From: JBDTMT01 sp033764095
Lineage (GTDB): Bacteria > Desulfobacterota > Binatia > HRBIN30 > CADEER01
Length of the DNA stretch: 50,989 bases
NCBI GenBank assembly: GCA_033764095.1
Contig: JANRJF010000205.1
Span: forward strand, 1-50,989
Reading direction: 5' to 3'
Made by a program: the position numbers and the translations under genes. The first letter of the stretch is position 1. Every line of letters starts with the position of its first letter. Shown here piece after piece: positions 20,090 to 28,590 of the stretch. Below the pieces are notes generated by a model. The model saw only the letters and a list, made by a program, of their open reading frames with translations, was not told the DNA's origin and ran no database searches.

Positions 20090-21148
20090 CTACCGGCAGC
20101 CGTTCAGCGCCGCGTTGACCGCGGCGATGAGGTCGTCGATCGCCACCGCGCCGTTGCCGTCGGCGTCGAAGGCGGGGCAGGCGCTGAGCTCGCCGTTGCC
20201 CAGCGCGATGTTCACCCCGCGTACCACCTCGTCGACGCCGACGCTGCCGTCGCCGCTGCAGTCGCCGGCGCAGCCAGCCGGCGTGCTGACCGCGGTGGGC
20301 GTCGCGGTGGGCGTCGGCGTCGCCGTGCCGGCCTGACTGGCAGTCGGGGTCACGGCTGGCGTCGGCGCCTGGCTGATCACCGTTACGACCTTCGACGCCA
20401 GCATCGCGCCGTCGGCCATGCGCGCCACGCTGAGGATGTGCCGAGCGAGCTGCGCGGACGGGATGGCGGCACTGATCCCGTCGTTGGCGAGCGTGGTGTT
20501 CGGGGGCCCGTAGGGAGCGTACTCGGGGTGGTTGGCGAAGATGTCGGTGGTGACGTCCTCGGGGAAGAAGAGCTGCGAGATGCGGTAGGAGGTGTCGCCC
20601 TGCTTCACCTGGAAGTGGATGTGGATGGCGCGGCCGCTGTACCAACCAGGGAAGCAGGTATCGAAGAACACCGTGCCGTCGTCGGCGGTGGTCTGCGCGC
20701 CGCGGAAGAAGTCCTGGCTGGCGTAGGCCTGCTGTTGCAGGCACAGGCCGTTGTTCGGCGTCTGACCCGAGTAGCTGCCCTCGATGTTGGTGTGCCAGAT
20801 CTTCACCGTGGCTCCGGCGACCGGCTGGCATGTCGCGTCGACGAGCTTGAGCGCCAGCCGCACCGGCAGCCCGCTCCAGCCCTCGGAGACGTCCCCGCGC
20901 AGCAGGTCGGTGGCGGTCGTGCACGGGCCTTGCGTGGTGGTGGCGACCAACTCGCAGGCGTCCGCCATCGCGGTGAACGGATCCGGATAGGACGCCTTGC
21001 CGGTCATCGCGGCGGTGCCACCGCTCGCCCAGTCGGTCGCCGCCGCGGCGCTGCTCAGCCGGATGCCGCCGCGCCGCAGCTCGGGGAGCAGCGGCAGCAG
21101 CCCGATTCCGGCCAGTAGGCGAACCACCTGTCGACGGCTGGGCTGCAT
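20090..21148 (-). CDS. Tat-exported intradiol dioxygenase-like protein with C-terminal EF-hand module
   Basis: 352 residues from ATG 21148. A twin-arginine signal (SRRQVVRLLAGIG, Arg5-Arg6) indicates export of a folded metalloprotein. The intradiol (protocatechuate 3,4-/catechol 1,2-) dioxygenase domain spans about 60-260. Its non-haem Fe(III) ligands are present: Tyr126 in EGSYSG, Tyr170 in GWYSGR, His176 and His178 in AIHIHF. A Thr/Pro linker (about 262-290, TPTPTATPT) leads to a paired EF-hand module like that at the N-terminus of the 340-2925 protein (GDCSGDGSVGVDE, FDADGNGAVAIDD, final Cys). It would cleave catechol-type rings outside the cytoplasm; the substrate is unknown. A simple ring-cleaving role is not proven. 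Confidence 0.88.
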   Translation of the reverse strand: MQPSRRQVVRLLAGIGLLPLLPELRRGGIRLSSAAAATDWASGGTAAMTGKASYPDPFTAMADACELVATTTQGPCTTATDLLRGDVSEGWSGLPVRLALKLVDATCQPVAGATVKIWHTNIEGSYSGQTPNNGLCLQQQAYASQDFFRGAQTTADDGTVFFDTCFPGWYSGRAIHIHFQVKQGDTSYRISQLFFPEDVTTDIFANHPEYAPYGPPNTTLANDGISAAIPSAQLARHILSVARMADGAMLASKVVTVISQAPTPAVTPTASQAGTATPTPTATPTAVSTPAGCAGDCSGDGSVGVDEVVRGVNIALGNGELSACPAFDADGNGAVAIDDLIAAVNAALNGCR

Positions 21149-21171
21149 GTGCACGGACACCTCTTTCGCTT

Positions 21172-21236
21172 GAGTGGGAAACTGTCCCACGCCGAGACTC
21201 TGCGTGGGAAAAGTTCCCATGTCAATGCGTGGGAGG
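21172..21236. repeat. Cluster of GTGGGA inverted repeats upstream of dioxygenase gene
   Basis: GTGGGA-AACTG-TCCCAC at 21174-21190, TGGGAA-AAG-TTCCCA at 21205-21219 and a further half-site GCGTGGGAG near 21226-21234. TCCCACGC (21185-21192) can also pair with GCGTGGGA (21202-21209). This is either a small member of the hairpin family or paired operator sites in the leader of the dioxygenase gene. Confidence 0.6.
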
Positions 21237-21241
21237 CGGTC

Positions 21242-21511
21242 TCAGGCCGAGAGGCGATCTTTGATGAGCTGCATCACGCTCGTGTAGACCTGCTCGCCGG
21301 CGTCGTCGCGGACGACGAAAAACGGCGCCACATCGATGCCGTGCCGCGCGGCGATCGCCACGCCGGGACTGGACGGATCGCCTTCCTTGGCGATGACCAC
21401 CTCGTTGATCCGCTCCCACAAGCCGCGGCCCATCAGCTGGTCCATCGCCTGTTCGCACTTCCGACACGGCCGCCCGTCGCGCAGCTCCTTCTTCACCATG
21501 GTGATGTGCAT
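21242..21511 (-). CDS. Glutaredoxin-like thiol protein with CRKC
   Basis: 89 residues, single-domain thioredoxin fold. The redox motif is PCRKC (Cys16 and Cys19) after VKKELRDG. The cis-Pro strand is APFFVVRDD (about 62-70). The start ATG 21511 lacks a strong ribosome site; an internal ATG four codons later is possible. Likely a small dithiol oxidoreductase in the cytoplasm. It lies 93 bases upstream of the dioxygenase gene on the same strand, with the GTGGGA repeat cluster between. Confidence 0.78.
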   Translation of the reverse strand: MHITMVKKELRDGRPCRKCEQAMDQLMGRGLWERINEVVIAKEGDPSSPGVAIAARHGIDVAPFFVVRDDAGEQVYTSVMQLIKDRLSA

Positions 21512-21656
21512 AGCGGCTTTTGTAATGCCGCCTCGCCGTTTCCCGCAACCGGCCTTGACGCATCGCCGAGGGCGGGGCGGCGCGGCGATTCTCGTCAAGG
21601 GGGGACGCCAAGCGGCTCGGCGATGATTACCAGGCCGTCCCGCACAGGAGGCAGCG

Positions 21657-22682
21657 ATGCGATCCCATCTTCGGCTGGTCAACGGTTCGTTCGAGGACGC
21701 GCCGGCGCGTCCGCCGCTGGCGAGTCCACCGCCCGACGACGAGCAACTGCTCGACGCCTACTCGCGCGCGGTGACCTCGGTGGCGGAGCGGGTCGGGCCC
21801 TCGGTGGTCAACATCGAGGTGCGGCACGCGCCGCGCGGTCCGCGCCGACACGAGGCGGGCGGCAGCGGCTCGGGCTTCGTCATCGCGCCCGACGGCTTCA
21901 TCATCACCAACAGCCACGTCGTGCACGGCGCCGAGGCGATCCGCGTCGCGCTGGCCGACGGTCGGCAGCTCGGCGCCGAGCTGATCGGCGACGATCCGGA
22001 CACCGATCTCGCGGTGCTGCGCGTCCATGGCGGCGGCCTGCAGCCGGTGCGCCTCGGCGATTCGCAGGCCATCCGCGTCGGCCAACTGGCCATCGCCATC
22101 GGCAACCCGTACGGCTTCCAGTGTACGGTCACCGCCGGCGTGATCAGCGCGCTGGGCCGCTCGCTGCGCGCCAATTCGGGGCGCCTGATCGACGACGTGG
22201 TGCAGACCGACGCGGCGCTCAACCCGGGCAACTCGGGCGGCCCGTTGGTCGACTCGCACGGTCACGTCATCGGCGTGAACACGGCGATCATCCGTCCGGC
22301 GCAGGGGTTGTGCTTCGCCATCGCCGCGCGCACCGCCGAGTACGTCGCCAGCCGCCTCATTCGCGACGGCAAGATCCGCCGCAGCGTCATCGGCGTCGCC
22401 GGCCAGAACACGCCGCTGCTGCGCCGCGTCGTGCGCTTCCACGGCCTGCCGGTGGAGAGCGGCGTGCTGGTCGCCGGGTGCGAGGCGGACAGCCCGGCGG
22501 CGCGCGCCGGCCTGCAGAAGGGCGACGTCATCGTCGGCTTCGACGACACGCCGATCGCCGCGATCGACGACCTGCACCGCCGGCTCGACGAGAACGCGGT
22601 CGGGGTGCCGGCGACCCTGACCGTCCTGCGCCGCACCGAGATCGTGCGGGTGACGGTGACGCCGGTCGAAGCGGCGCGCTGA
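21657..22682 (+). CDS. HtrA/DegP-like trypsin-fold serine protease with PDZ domain, no signal peptide
   Basis: 341 residues. The catalytic triad is complete: His87 (TNSHVV), Asp117 (DTDLAVL) and Ser193 (NPGNSGGP). One PDZ domain covers about 245-338 (GVLVAGCEADSPAARAGLQKGDVIVGFDD). ATG 21657 has AGGAGG 6-7 bases upstream and the N-terminus is hydrophilic (MRSHLRLVNG), so no export signal is visible. This differs from periplasmic DegP. It may act in the cytoplasm, or the true start may be missed, although the strong ribosome site argues against that. Protein quality control or regulated proteolysis is likely. Confidence 0.9.
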   Translation: MRSHLRLVNGSFEDAPARPPLASPPPDDEQLLDAYSRAVTSVAERVGPSVVNIEVRHAPRGPRRHEAGGSGSGFVIAPDGFIITNSHVVHGAEAIRVALADGRQLGAELIGDDPDTDLAVLRVHGGGLQPVRLGDSQAIRVGQLAIAIGNPYGFQCTVTAGVISALGRSLRANSGRLIDDVVQTDAALNPGNSGGPLVDSHGHVIGVNTAIIRPAQGLCFAIAARTAEYVASRLIRDGKIRRSVIGVAGQNTPLLRRVVRFHGLPVESGVLVAGCEADSPAARAGLQKGDVIVGFDDTPIAAIDDLHRRLDENAVGVPATLTVLRRTEIVRVTVTPVEAAR

Positions 22683-22747
22683 AGTCGTCCGTCCGGTCAA
22701 CCGATCGGCGCCGCGCTCGTCATGGCAGGCCGAGAAGGAGGCGACAC

Positions 22748-22996
22748 ATGAGGACAGTCGCATGGGGCGCGCTGCTGGCCGGCGCGCTCGGCATCGGTCT
22801 GCCGACGCTGGTGACGGCGTCGCCGCCCGGCTGCTGCAAGATCCACTGCGCGGACGACGGGCGCGTCTCGGTGATGGTCATCGACGCGACCCAGCTCGAG
22901 TGCGAGGCCTACGAGCCGCAGTGCGAGGTACAGTGGACGGCGGCGCAGTGCGAGCCGCCGCCGGGCGAGCCCGGCTTTCAGATGCGGATCGAGTGA
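22748..22996 (+). CDS. Small exported cysteine-rich protein, 82 residues
   Basis: ATG 22748 has AAGGAGG upstream. The signal peptide is about 1-24 (VAWGALLAGALGIGLPTLVTA). The mature part of about 58 residues has six cysteines (29, 30, 34, 52, 59, 68), enough for three disulfides. No known family. It follows the HtrA-like gene by 65 bases in the same direction and could be in the same transcript. Confidence 0.75.
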   Translation: MRTVAWGALLAGALGIGLPTLVTASPPGCCKIHCADDGRVSVMVIDATQLECEAYEPQCEVQWTAAQCEPPPGEPGFQMRIE

Positions 22997-23088
22997 CCCA
23001 CCATCGGCCCGGCGGCGTGCGCCTCGCCGCCGGGCCGCGTTCCACGACCGGCTACCCGGCAGGGGGCGATCGGGCTATAGACCGGGCG

Positions 23089-24114
23089 ATGGACACCACC
23101 GCCCAACCGGCCGCGATCGCGCGGCCGAAGAACCCCTACCTGCAACTGCTCCAGACCTGCGACTGCGACGGCTCCGACCGCCTCACCGGCGCGCCGCTGT
23201 GGTGGATGGCGGTGCGGCCCTGCGTCTTCCCGATGACCGCCATCGCGGTGCTGATCGGCATCCTGCTGGCGGCGGTGGATGGCCCGTTCGGGCTCGCGCA
23301 GGTCGGGCTTGCCGTCGTGGTGCTGGTCGGCGCGATCGCCGCGCACGCCGGCAACAACCTGCTCAACGACTACATCGACGTGCACGAGGGCATCGACCGC
23401 GACGGCTACTTCCGCACCGAGTACGCGCCGCATCCGATCCTGTCCGGACAGCTGACCAAGGACCAGGTGCTGTTCGGCGCCGCGGTGGTGCACGCCATCG
23501 ACCTGGTCGTCCTGGCGATTCTCGTTGCCGCGGTCGGCTGGGGCGTGGTCGGCTTCGCGCTCGCCGGCCTGTTCCTCTCGATCGCCTACGTGGCGCCGCC
23601 GTTCTCGTTCAAGCGCCGCGGTCTCGGCGAGCTCACCGCCGCGGTGGTGTGGGGGCCGCTGATGATCGTCGGCGCCTACTACGCGCTGCGCGGCGCGGCG
23701 CCGGCGGCGGTGTGGCTGCAGTCGTTGCCCTACGGCCTGCTGGTCGGCGCGGTGCTGGTCGGCAAGCATCTCGACAAGCTGCCCCAGGACGGCCCCAAGG
23801 GCGTCGGGACGCTGCCGGTGCGGCTCGGCGCCGAGCGTTCACGCGCGCTGGTGGTGACACTCATCCACCTGTTCCTGATCTCGGTGGCGGCGCTGGTGAT
23901 CACCGGCACCACCGGGCCGTGGGTGCTGCTCAGCCTGCTGGCCCTGCCGCGCCTGCGCTACCTGCACCTCGCCTACGCCAACGAGCGCCCCAGCGAGCCG
24001 CCCGCCGGCTACCCGGTCTGGCCGCTCTGGTACGTCGCCTTCGCGATGACCTTCGTGCGCACCGCCGGCGGCTTCTTCGTGCTCGGACTGATCCTCAACC
24101 TGGTGCTGAAGTGA
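23089..24114 (+). CDS. UbiA-family membrane prenyltransferase (MenA-like)
   Basis: 341 residues, multi-pass. The first polyprenyl-diphosphate/Mg motif is NNLLNDYIDVHEGIDRD (about 87-103, NDxxDxxxxxD pattern). The second, DKLPQDGPKG (about 227-236), is followed by LPVRLGAERSRAL. About eight or nine membrane helices. The family transfers an isoprenoid chain to an aromatic acceptor in the inner membrane, in quinone or related lipid synthesis. MenA is the closest subfamily by motif, but no other men or ubi gene is nearby, so the acceptor is not assigned. The gene is followed directly by a hairpin that starts at its stop codon. Confidence 0.87.
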   Translation: MDTTAQPAAIARPKNPYLQLLQTCDCDGSDRLTGAPLWWMAVRPCVFPMTAIAVLIGILLAAVDGPFGLAQVGLAVVVLVGAIAAHAGNNLLNDYIDVHEGIDRDGYFRTEYAPHPILSGQLTKDQVLFGAAVVHAIDLVVLAILVAAVGWGVVGFALAGLFLSIAYVAPPFSFKRRGLGELTAAVVWGPLMIVGAYYALRGAAPAAVWLQSLPYGLLVGAVLVGKHLDKLPQDGPKGVGTLPVRLGAERSRALVVTLIHLFLISVAALVITGTTGPWVLLSLLALPRLRYLHLAYANERPSEPPAGYPVWPLWYVAFAMTFVRTAGGFFVLGLILNLVLK

Positions 24115-24203
24115 CCCGGTGAGCCGGTGCGCCGGTCGGCGCGCATGCTCGCGCGCACCGGCATTCCGGCTCACCGGCGCACTGGTTCACTGGCGCACTG
24201 GCT
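24112..24203. repeat. Tandem-word hairpin, CCGGTGAG type, between convergent genes
   Basis: The left side CCCGGTGAGCCGGTGCGCCGG (24116 onward) and the right side GGCTCACCGGCGCACTGG (to 24203) form the arms. A GC-rich inner stem surrounds ATGCT near 24148. The element starts in the UbiA stop codon (24112-24114). It overlaps the last codons and stop of the CLC gene on the other strand (24187-24202). Confidence 0.85.
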
Positions 24204-25461
24204 CCCCGCGCAGCCGCTTGAGGAACGCCTCCGCCAACGTCTCGTACAGCCCGACCGGGCAGAGCAGGCGCGAGGCGTGATAGGCGAGGATGCAACTCGC
24301 CAGCAGCGGCAGCAGCAGTCGCGGCGCATTGGTCATCTCGACGACGATGATCGCGGCGGTGAGCGGGCTCTGCACGACGCCGGCAAAGTAGGCGCCCATC
24401 GCCAGCAGGATGACGGCTTCGCGCGGCACGCCGGCGATCCAGGGCGCGGCGAGCTGGCCGAGCCCGGCACCGACGCACAGGCTGGGGGTGAACAGGCCGC
24501 CCGGGATGCTGCTGACCAGCGCCACGAAGCTCGCCGCAGCCTTGGCGAAGGGGAAGTAGAGCGGCAGGGTGCCGCCGTGCAGCAGCATGGTGCGCACCTC
24601 GGGATCGCCGCTGCCGTAGGTGAGCCCGTCGGTGAGTAGCCCGAGCAGCGCCAGGGCGAGGCCGAGCGAGCCGGCAACCGCCCACGGACGGCGGCGGCCG
24701 AGCCGCACGACGCGCGGCGTGGTGACCGCCACCGCGCGCGCGAACGCGCCGCCGAGTAGCCCGCCGCCGATGCCGATGGCCGGCACCCACAGCCAGGCGC
24801 GCACCGACGGCAGGTCGGCCGTCACCTGGCCGTAGAAGAGGTAGTAGCCGAGCACCGACAGGCAGAGCAGGCAGGCGACGATCGGCGTGCGCATGATCAG
24901 GCTGGCGTTCTCCTTCTCGAAGGAGCGCCCGATCTCCTCGAAGGCGAAGAGGAACCCGGCGATCGGCGCGTTGAAGGCGGCACCGATGCCGGCGGCTCCA
25001 CCGGCGAGGATCAGGCCGCGCTCGACGTAGTGGCGCGGGAAGGTCGCGAAGCGGCGCGCTCCGTACAGGCAGCAGGCGGCGACGTGCACCGACGGCCCTT
25101 CGCGCCCGATTGTCGCGCCGGAGAACAGGCCCAGCGTCAGCAACAGGATCTTGCCGACCATGATGCGCAACGACAGCACCCGCGTACGCTGCGGGCTCTC
25201 GCCCAGCTTCAGCGCCGCGATGGTCTGCGGGATGCCGGTGCCCTCGGTGCCGGGGAAGGCGAGGTCGCGCAGGCGCGACACGACGATGATCCCGACGAAC
25301 ACCAGCACCGCCTGCCCGTAGGGCGTGCGCGCCTTCAGCCAGGCGGCGAGGTCGAGCGACCAGCGCTCGGCGTAGATGAACCACAACGCGCCGCCCCCGG
25401 CGGCGAGCGCCGCGAGCAACCAGACCAACTGCCGCCACCCGGCGGCCACGGCGCGCGACAT
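24187..25461 (-). CDS. CLC-family chloride channel / Cl-/H+ antiporter
   Basis: 424 residues with 10 or more membrane helices. Signature motifs are GTEGTGIPQ (the GSGIP-like site), GREGPSVH with the gating glutamate Glu121, FNAPIAGFLFAFEE (inner proton-glutamate region) and IPGGLFTPSLCVG. These are the four conserved segments lining the anion pathway. The GSGIP serine is replaced by Thr (GTGIP), which may affect Cl- versus other anion selectivity. No cytoplasmic CBS domains. The final residues EPVRQ and the stop lie in the arm of the repeat hairpin. Confidence 0.9.
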   Translation of the reverse strand: MSRAVAAGWRQLVWLLAALAAGGGALWFIYAERWSLDLAAWLKARTPYGQAVLVFVGIIVVSRLRDLAFPGTEGTGIPQTIAALKLGESPQRTRVLSLRIMVGKILLLTLGLFSGATIGREGPSVHVAACCLYGARRFATFPRHYVERGLILAGGAAGIGAAFNAPIAGFLFAFEEIGRSFEKENASLIMRTPIVACLLCLSVLGYYLFYGQVTADLPSVRAWLWVPAIGIGGGLLGGAFARAVAVTTPRVVRLGRRRPWAVAGSLGLALALLGLLTDGLTYGSGDPEVRTMLLHGGTLPLYFPFAKAAASFVALVSSIPGGLFTPSLCVGAGLGQLAAPWIAGVPREAVILLAMGAYFAGVVQSPLTAAIIVVEMTNAPRLLLPLLASCILAYHASRLLCPVGLYETLAEAFLKRLRGEPVRQ

Positions 25462-25678
25462 CGGGGCCAGCCGATGACCGATCGCGGCGACGATTTCAAC
25501 GCCGCCGCAGGAGATCCACCGATGAACACGGACCCCACCGTCCCCCCGCCGGATGAGTCCGGAGGGCCGCGTGATGTGGTCACCGGAACTCCCCGCCCCA
25601 ACGCTTCCGGTTCGGGTCTTCCCGTCTCAGGGTGATGGTTGGGTGCGGTGTTCCTCGCGACAGTCCACCCGAGGCGGC

Positions 25679-26806
25679 CTACGACGGCTGCCGCCGCGGA
25701 CTGCCTGTGCGCCAGCTGGGGAGCTGGACGTTCTTCCACGCCATGCAGCGCCGTTCCACCAGGTGGTAGCTGGCGACGGCCAGCGCCAGCGTGATGATCG
25801 CGGAGACCAGGACGTAGACGAGCACGCCGGCGCGCTGCACGTGCCACAGCGCCAGCGTCTGCTGGACGGGGAAGGCGTAGATGTAGAAGCCGTACGAGAA
25901 GTCCCCGCGCCCGTCGAAGCGGGTGAGCGGCAGCCGGTACGCCAGCCAGAACACCACGTAGGCCAGCGCCAGCGGGCGCAAAGGCAGCAGCTCGGGGACG
26001 CGCAGCGACGCGATCGCCAGCAGGCACGCCGCCGTGGCCACCCAGCGGTTCAGGTGCACCCAGCGCCGCCCGAGGTACAGCAGCGCGCCCGCGAAGAAGT
26101 GCGGCATCAGCCCCAGCATCAGCCCGTCGCCCAGCCAGGTGACCTTGGTCGCGATCGCCCCCGAGGTCTGGGCGGCCAGCGGCACGACCATCAGCGCGGC
26201 CACCACCGCCAGGCCCGCCCAGGCGAAGCGGTGAAACAGACCCAGCACGCCCACGACCGCGACGTACAGGTAGCAGCGGAATTCGTACTCCAGGCTCCAC
26301 AGCGACCCGTCGAACACGCCGGGGTAGGGAACCTGCAGCGGCATCCCGAAGATGCCGTACTGGTTCATCCTCAGCCACGCGTTGCTGGTCGCGTAGCTGA
26401 GGGGACCGAGGGTGGGCGTGGTGAAGTAGAGGTCGAGCGTGCGGTTGATGGTGCAGTAGTGCAGCGGGCCGAAGACCACAGCGGTGACGATCAGGCACAC
26501 CCAGAAGGCCGGCATGATGCGCAGCACGCGATGCCACAGGTAGCGCAACAGCGATCCCGCGTGGGCGTAGCTGCGGGTGATCAGGAACCCGCTGAGCACG
26601 AAGAAGCACTGCACGGCGACGCTGCCCAGCGATTCGCGCCCCGCGGTGAAGACCCGCAGGGGCTCCGGGCCAAATCCCCCGAGCGTGAAGCTGTGCGAAT
26701 ACAGCACCATGGCCGCGAAGAGAAAACGCAGAAACCCGATGCTGTTCTCTCGGCAGTCCGCGGCGACGGCCAGGCGATTGTCGGGGACGTTCACGAAGCG
26801 CGGCAT
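25679..26806 (-). CDS. Acyltransferase 3 family membrane protein (OafA/YrhL-like)
   Basis: 375 residues, about ten membrane helices. The family N-terminus is present: NSIGFLRFLFAAMVLYSHSF with the conserved Arg and the His of YSHS, then FFVLSGFLITRSY and HRVLRIMPAFWVCL. These proteins transfer acetyl or other acyl groups onto sugars of exopolysaccharide, O-antigen or other cell-surface glycans at the inner membrane. Downstream of ilvA on the same strand but with a 182-base gap, so probably its own promoter. Confidence 0.9.
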   Translation of the reverse strand: MPRFVNVPDNRLAVAADCRENSIGFLRFLFAAMVLYSHSFTLGGFGPEPLRVFTAGRESLGSVAVQCFFVLSGFLITRSYAHAGSLLRYLWHRVLRIMPAFWVCLIVTAVVFGPLHYCTINRTLDLYFTTPTLGPLSYATSNAWLRMNQYGIFGMPLQVPYPGVFDGSLWSLEYEFRCYLYVAVVGVLGLFHRFAWAGLAVVAALMVVPLAAQTSGAIATKVTWLGDGLMLGLMPHFFAGALLYLGRRWVHLNRWVATAACLLAIASLRVPELLPLRPLALAYVVFWLAYRLPLTRFDGRGDFSYGFYIYAFPVQQTLALWHVQRAGVLVYVLVSAIITLALAVASYHLVERRCMAWKNVQLPSWRTGSPRRQPS

Positions 26807-26988
26807 CTTCCGCGTCGCCGCGTCGCCTTGTCAATTCGACGGCCGCCAAGCGTGGGCGACGGCAGGGCGCGACTGCACCTCTTCCCGAACGGCATCGCGC
26901 GGCCGGCCTTCGACGGCGCGCGCTGGTCTCGGATACGGCCGAACGGCGACGACGTCGCTGCCGGCGACAGCCGAGCGGCACAGTGCCG

Positions 26989-28509
26989 CTACACGCTGAG
27001 GTACAGTTCCACCGCAGGGTTGTGTGTCTCGTCGACGTGCTCGTAGCCGAGGCGGGCGAGCGAGGCGCGGAACTCGGCGGTGTCGGCGGGCGGGACCTGG
27101 ATGCCGGCGAGCACGCGGCCGGTGGCGGCGCCGTGGTTGCGGTAGTGGAAGAGGCTGATGTTCCAGCGTTCGCCGAGCTCGTTGAGGAAGCGCAGCAGCG
27201 CGCCGGGGCGTTCGGGGAACTCGAAGCGGATCAGCACCTCGTCGGCGACGCGGGCGCGGCCGCCGACCAGGTGGCGGATGTGCAGCTTGGCGAGCTCGTT
27301 GTCGGTCAGGTCGGTGACCGGGTAGCCGCGCCCGTGCAGGTCGTCGATCAGCGCGCGGCGCTCGCTGGCGCCGGCGGTGACCTTGAGGCCGACGAAGATG
27401 TCGGCGCGCGCCGGGTCGGAGAAGCGATAGTTGAACTCGCTGATCGAACGGCTGCCGAGCGCGCCGCAGAAGCGCCGGAAGCTGCCCGGCTGCTCGGGGA
27501 TGCGCACCGCCAGCAGCACCTCGGCGTGCGCGCCGGTCTCGGTGCGCTCGGAGATGTAGCGCAGGCGGTCGAAGTTGAGATTGGCGCCGCTCTCGATCGC
27601 CACCAGGGTGCGGCCGCGCGCCCGGTCGCGCTCGACCCAGCGCTTGAGACCGGCGACGCCGAGCGCGCCGGCCGGTTCGGCGATGGCGCGGGTGTCCTCG
27701 AAGATGTCCTTGATCGCGGCGCAGATCTCGTCGGTGGAGACCAGCAGCACCTCGTCGACGCACTCGCGCGCGACGCGGAAGGGCTCGGCGCCGACCTGTT
27801 TGACGGCGACGCCGTCGGCGAACAGCGAGACGCTGTCGAGCACGACGCGCTCGCCGGCGGCGAGCGCCGCGTACAGGCAGTTGCTGTCGTCGGGCTCGAC
27901 GCCGATGACCCGCGTGTCGGGGAACAGTGCCTTGAAGTAGGCGGCGATGCCGGCGATCAGGCCGCCGCCGCCGACCGGCACGAAGATCGCGTCGATGGTC
28001 TCGGCCGACTGGCGCAGGATCTCGGCGGCGATGGTGCCCTGTCCGGCGATGACGTCGGGGTCGTCGTACGGATGGACGAAGACGCGGCCGTCGCGCTCGC
28101 CGATCGCCAGCGCGTGCGCGTAGGCGTCGTCGAAGCCATCGCCGTGCAGCACCGCCTGCGCGCCGAGCGCCCGCACCGCGTCGACCTTGATCGCCGGGGT
28201 GGTGGTCGGCATGGCGATCACCGCGTCGATGCCGAGCGCACGGCCGGCCATCGCCACGCCCTGGGCGTGGTTGCCGGCCGATGCCGCGATGACGCCGCGC
28301 CGGCGCGCCGCGGCGTCGAGCTGGCGCATCTTGTTGTAGGCGCCGCGGACCTTGAAGGAGAACGCCGGCTGCAGTCCCTCGCGTTTGAGCAGCACGCTGT
28401 TGCCGAGCCGTGTGGAGAGCCGCGCGGCGCGCTCCAGCGGCGTCTCGATGGCGATGTCGGAGACGCGTGCGCGCAGGATGCGGCTCAGGTACTCGGCGGC
28501 GACGGACAT
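26989..28509 (-). CDS. ilvA: Threonine deaminase (threonine ammonia-lyase), biosynthetic long form
   Basis: 506 residues, the length of the two-ACT-repeat IlvA. PLP lysine is Lys53 in FSFKVRGAYNKM. The phosphate and substrate loop ASAGNHAQGVA and the glycine-rich PVGGGGLIAG are intact. Two regulatory ACT-like domains follow (about 330-505, ERTETGAHAEVLLAVRIPEQ and FEFPERPGALLRFLNEL), as expected for isoleucine feedback control. It converts threonine to 2-oxobutanoate, the first step of isoleucine synthesis. No other ilv genes are adjacent. Confidence 0.95.
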   Translation of the reverse strand: MSVAAEYLSRILRARVSDIAIETPLERAARLSTRLGNSVLLKREGLQPAFSFKVRGAYNKMRQLDAAARRRGVIAASAGNHAQGVAMAGRALGIDAVIAMPTTTPAIKVDAVRALGAQAVLHGDGFDDAYAHALAIGERDGRVFVHPYDDPDVIAGQGTIAAEILRQSAETIDAIFVPVGGGGLIAGIAAYFKALFPDTRVIGVEPDDSNCLYAALAAGERVVLDSVSLFADGVAVKQVGAEPFRVARECVDEVLLVSTDEICAAIKDIFEDTRAIAEPAGALGVAGLKRWVERDRARGRTLVAIESGANLNFDRLRYISERTETGAHAEVLLAVRIPEQPGSFRRFCGALGSRSISEFNYRFSDPARADIFVGLKVTAGASERRALIDDLHGRGYPVTDLTDNELAKLHIRHLVGGRARVADEVLIRFEFPERPGALLRFLNELGERWNISLFHYRNHGAATGRVLAGIQVPPADTAEFRASLARLGYEHVDETHNPAVELYLSV

Positions 28510-28590
28510 GGCGCCGCGAGCCTGCGCGGCACCGGCAGCGAAGGCAAGCCGCCTCTTCGATCGTGGCGAGTGCGGCGGCCGCGTTGGGCG

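Noticed and set aside
24587..24677. Extra short frames inside the CLC gene
   Set aside because: Overlap the conserved CLC transmembrane segments out of frame.
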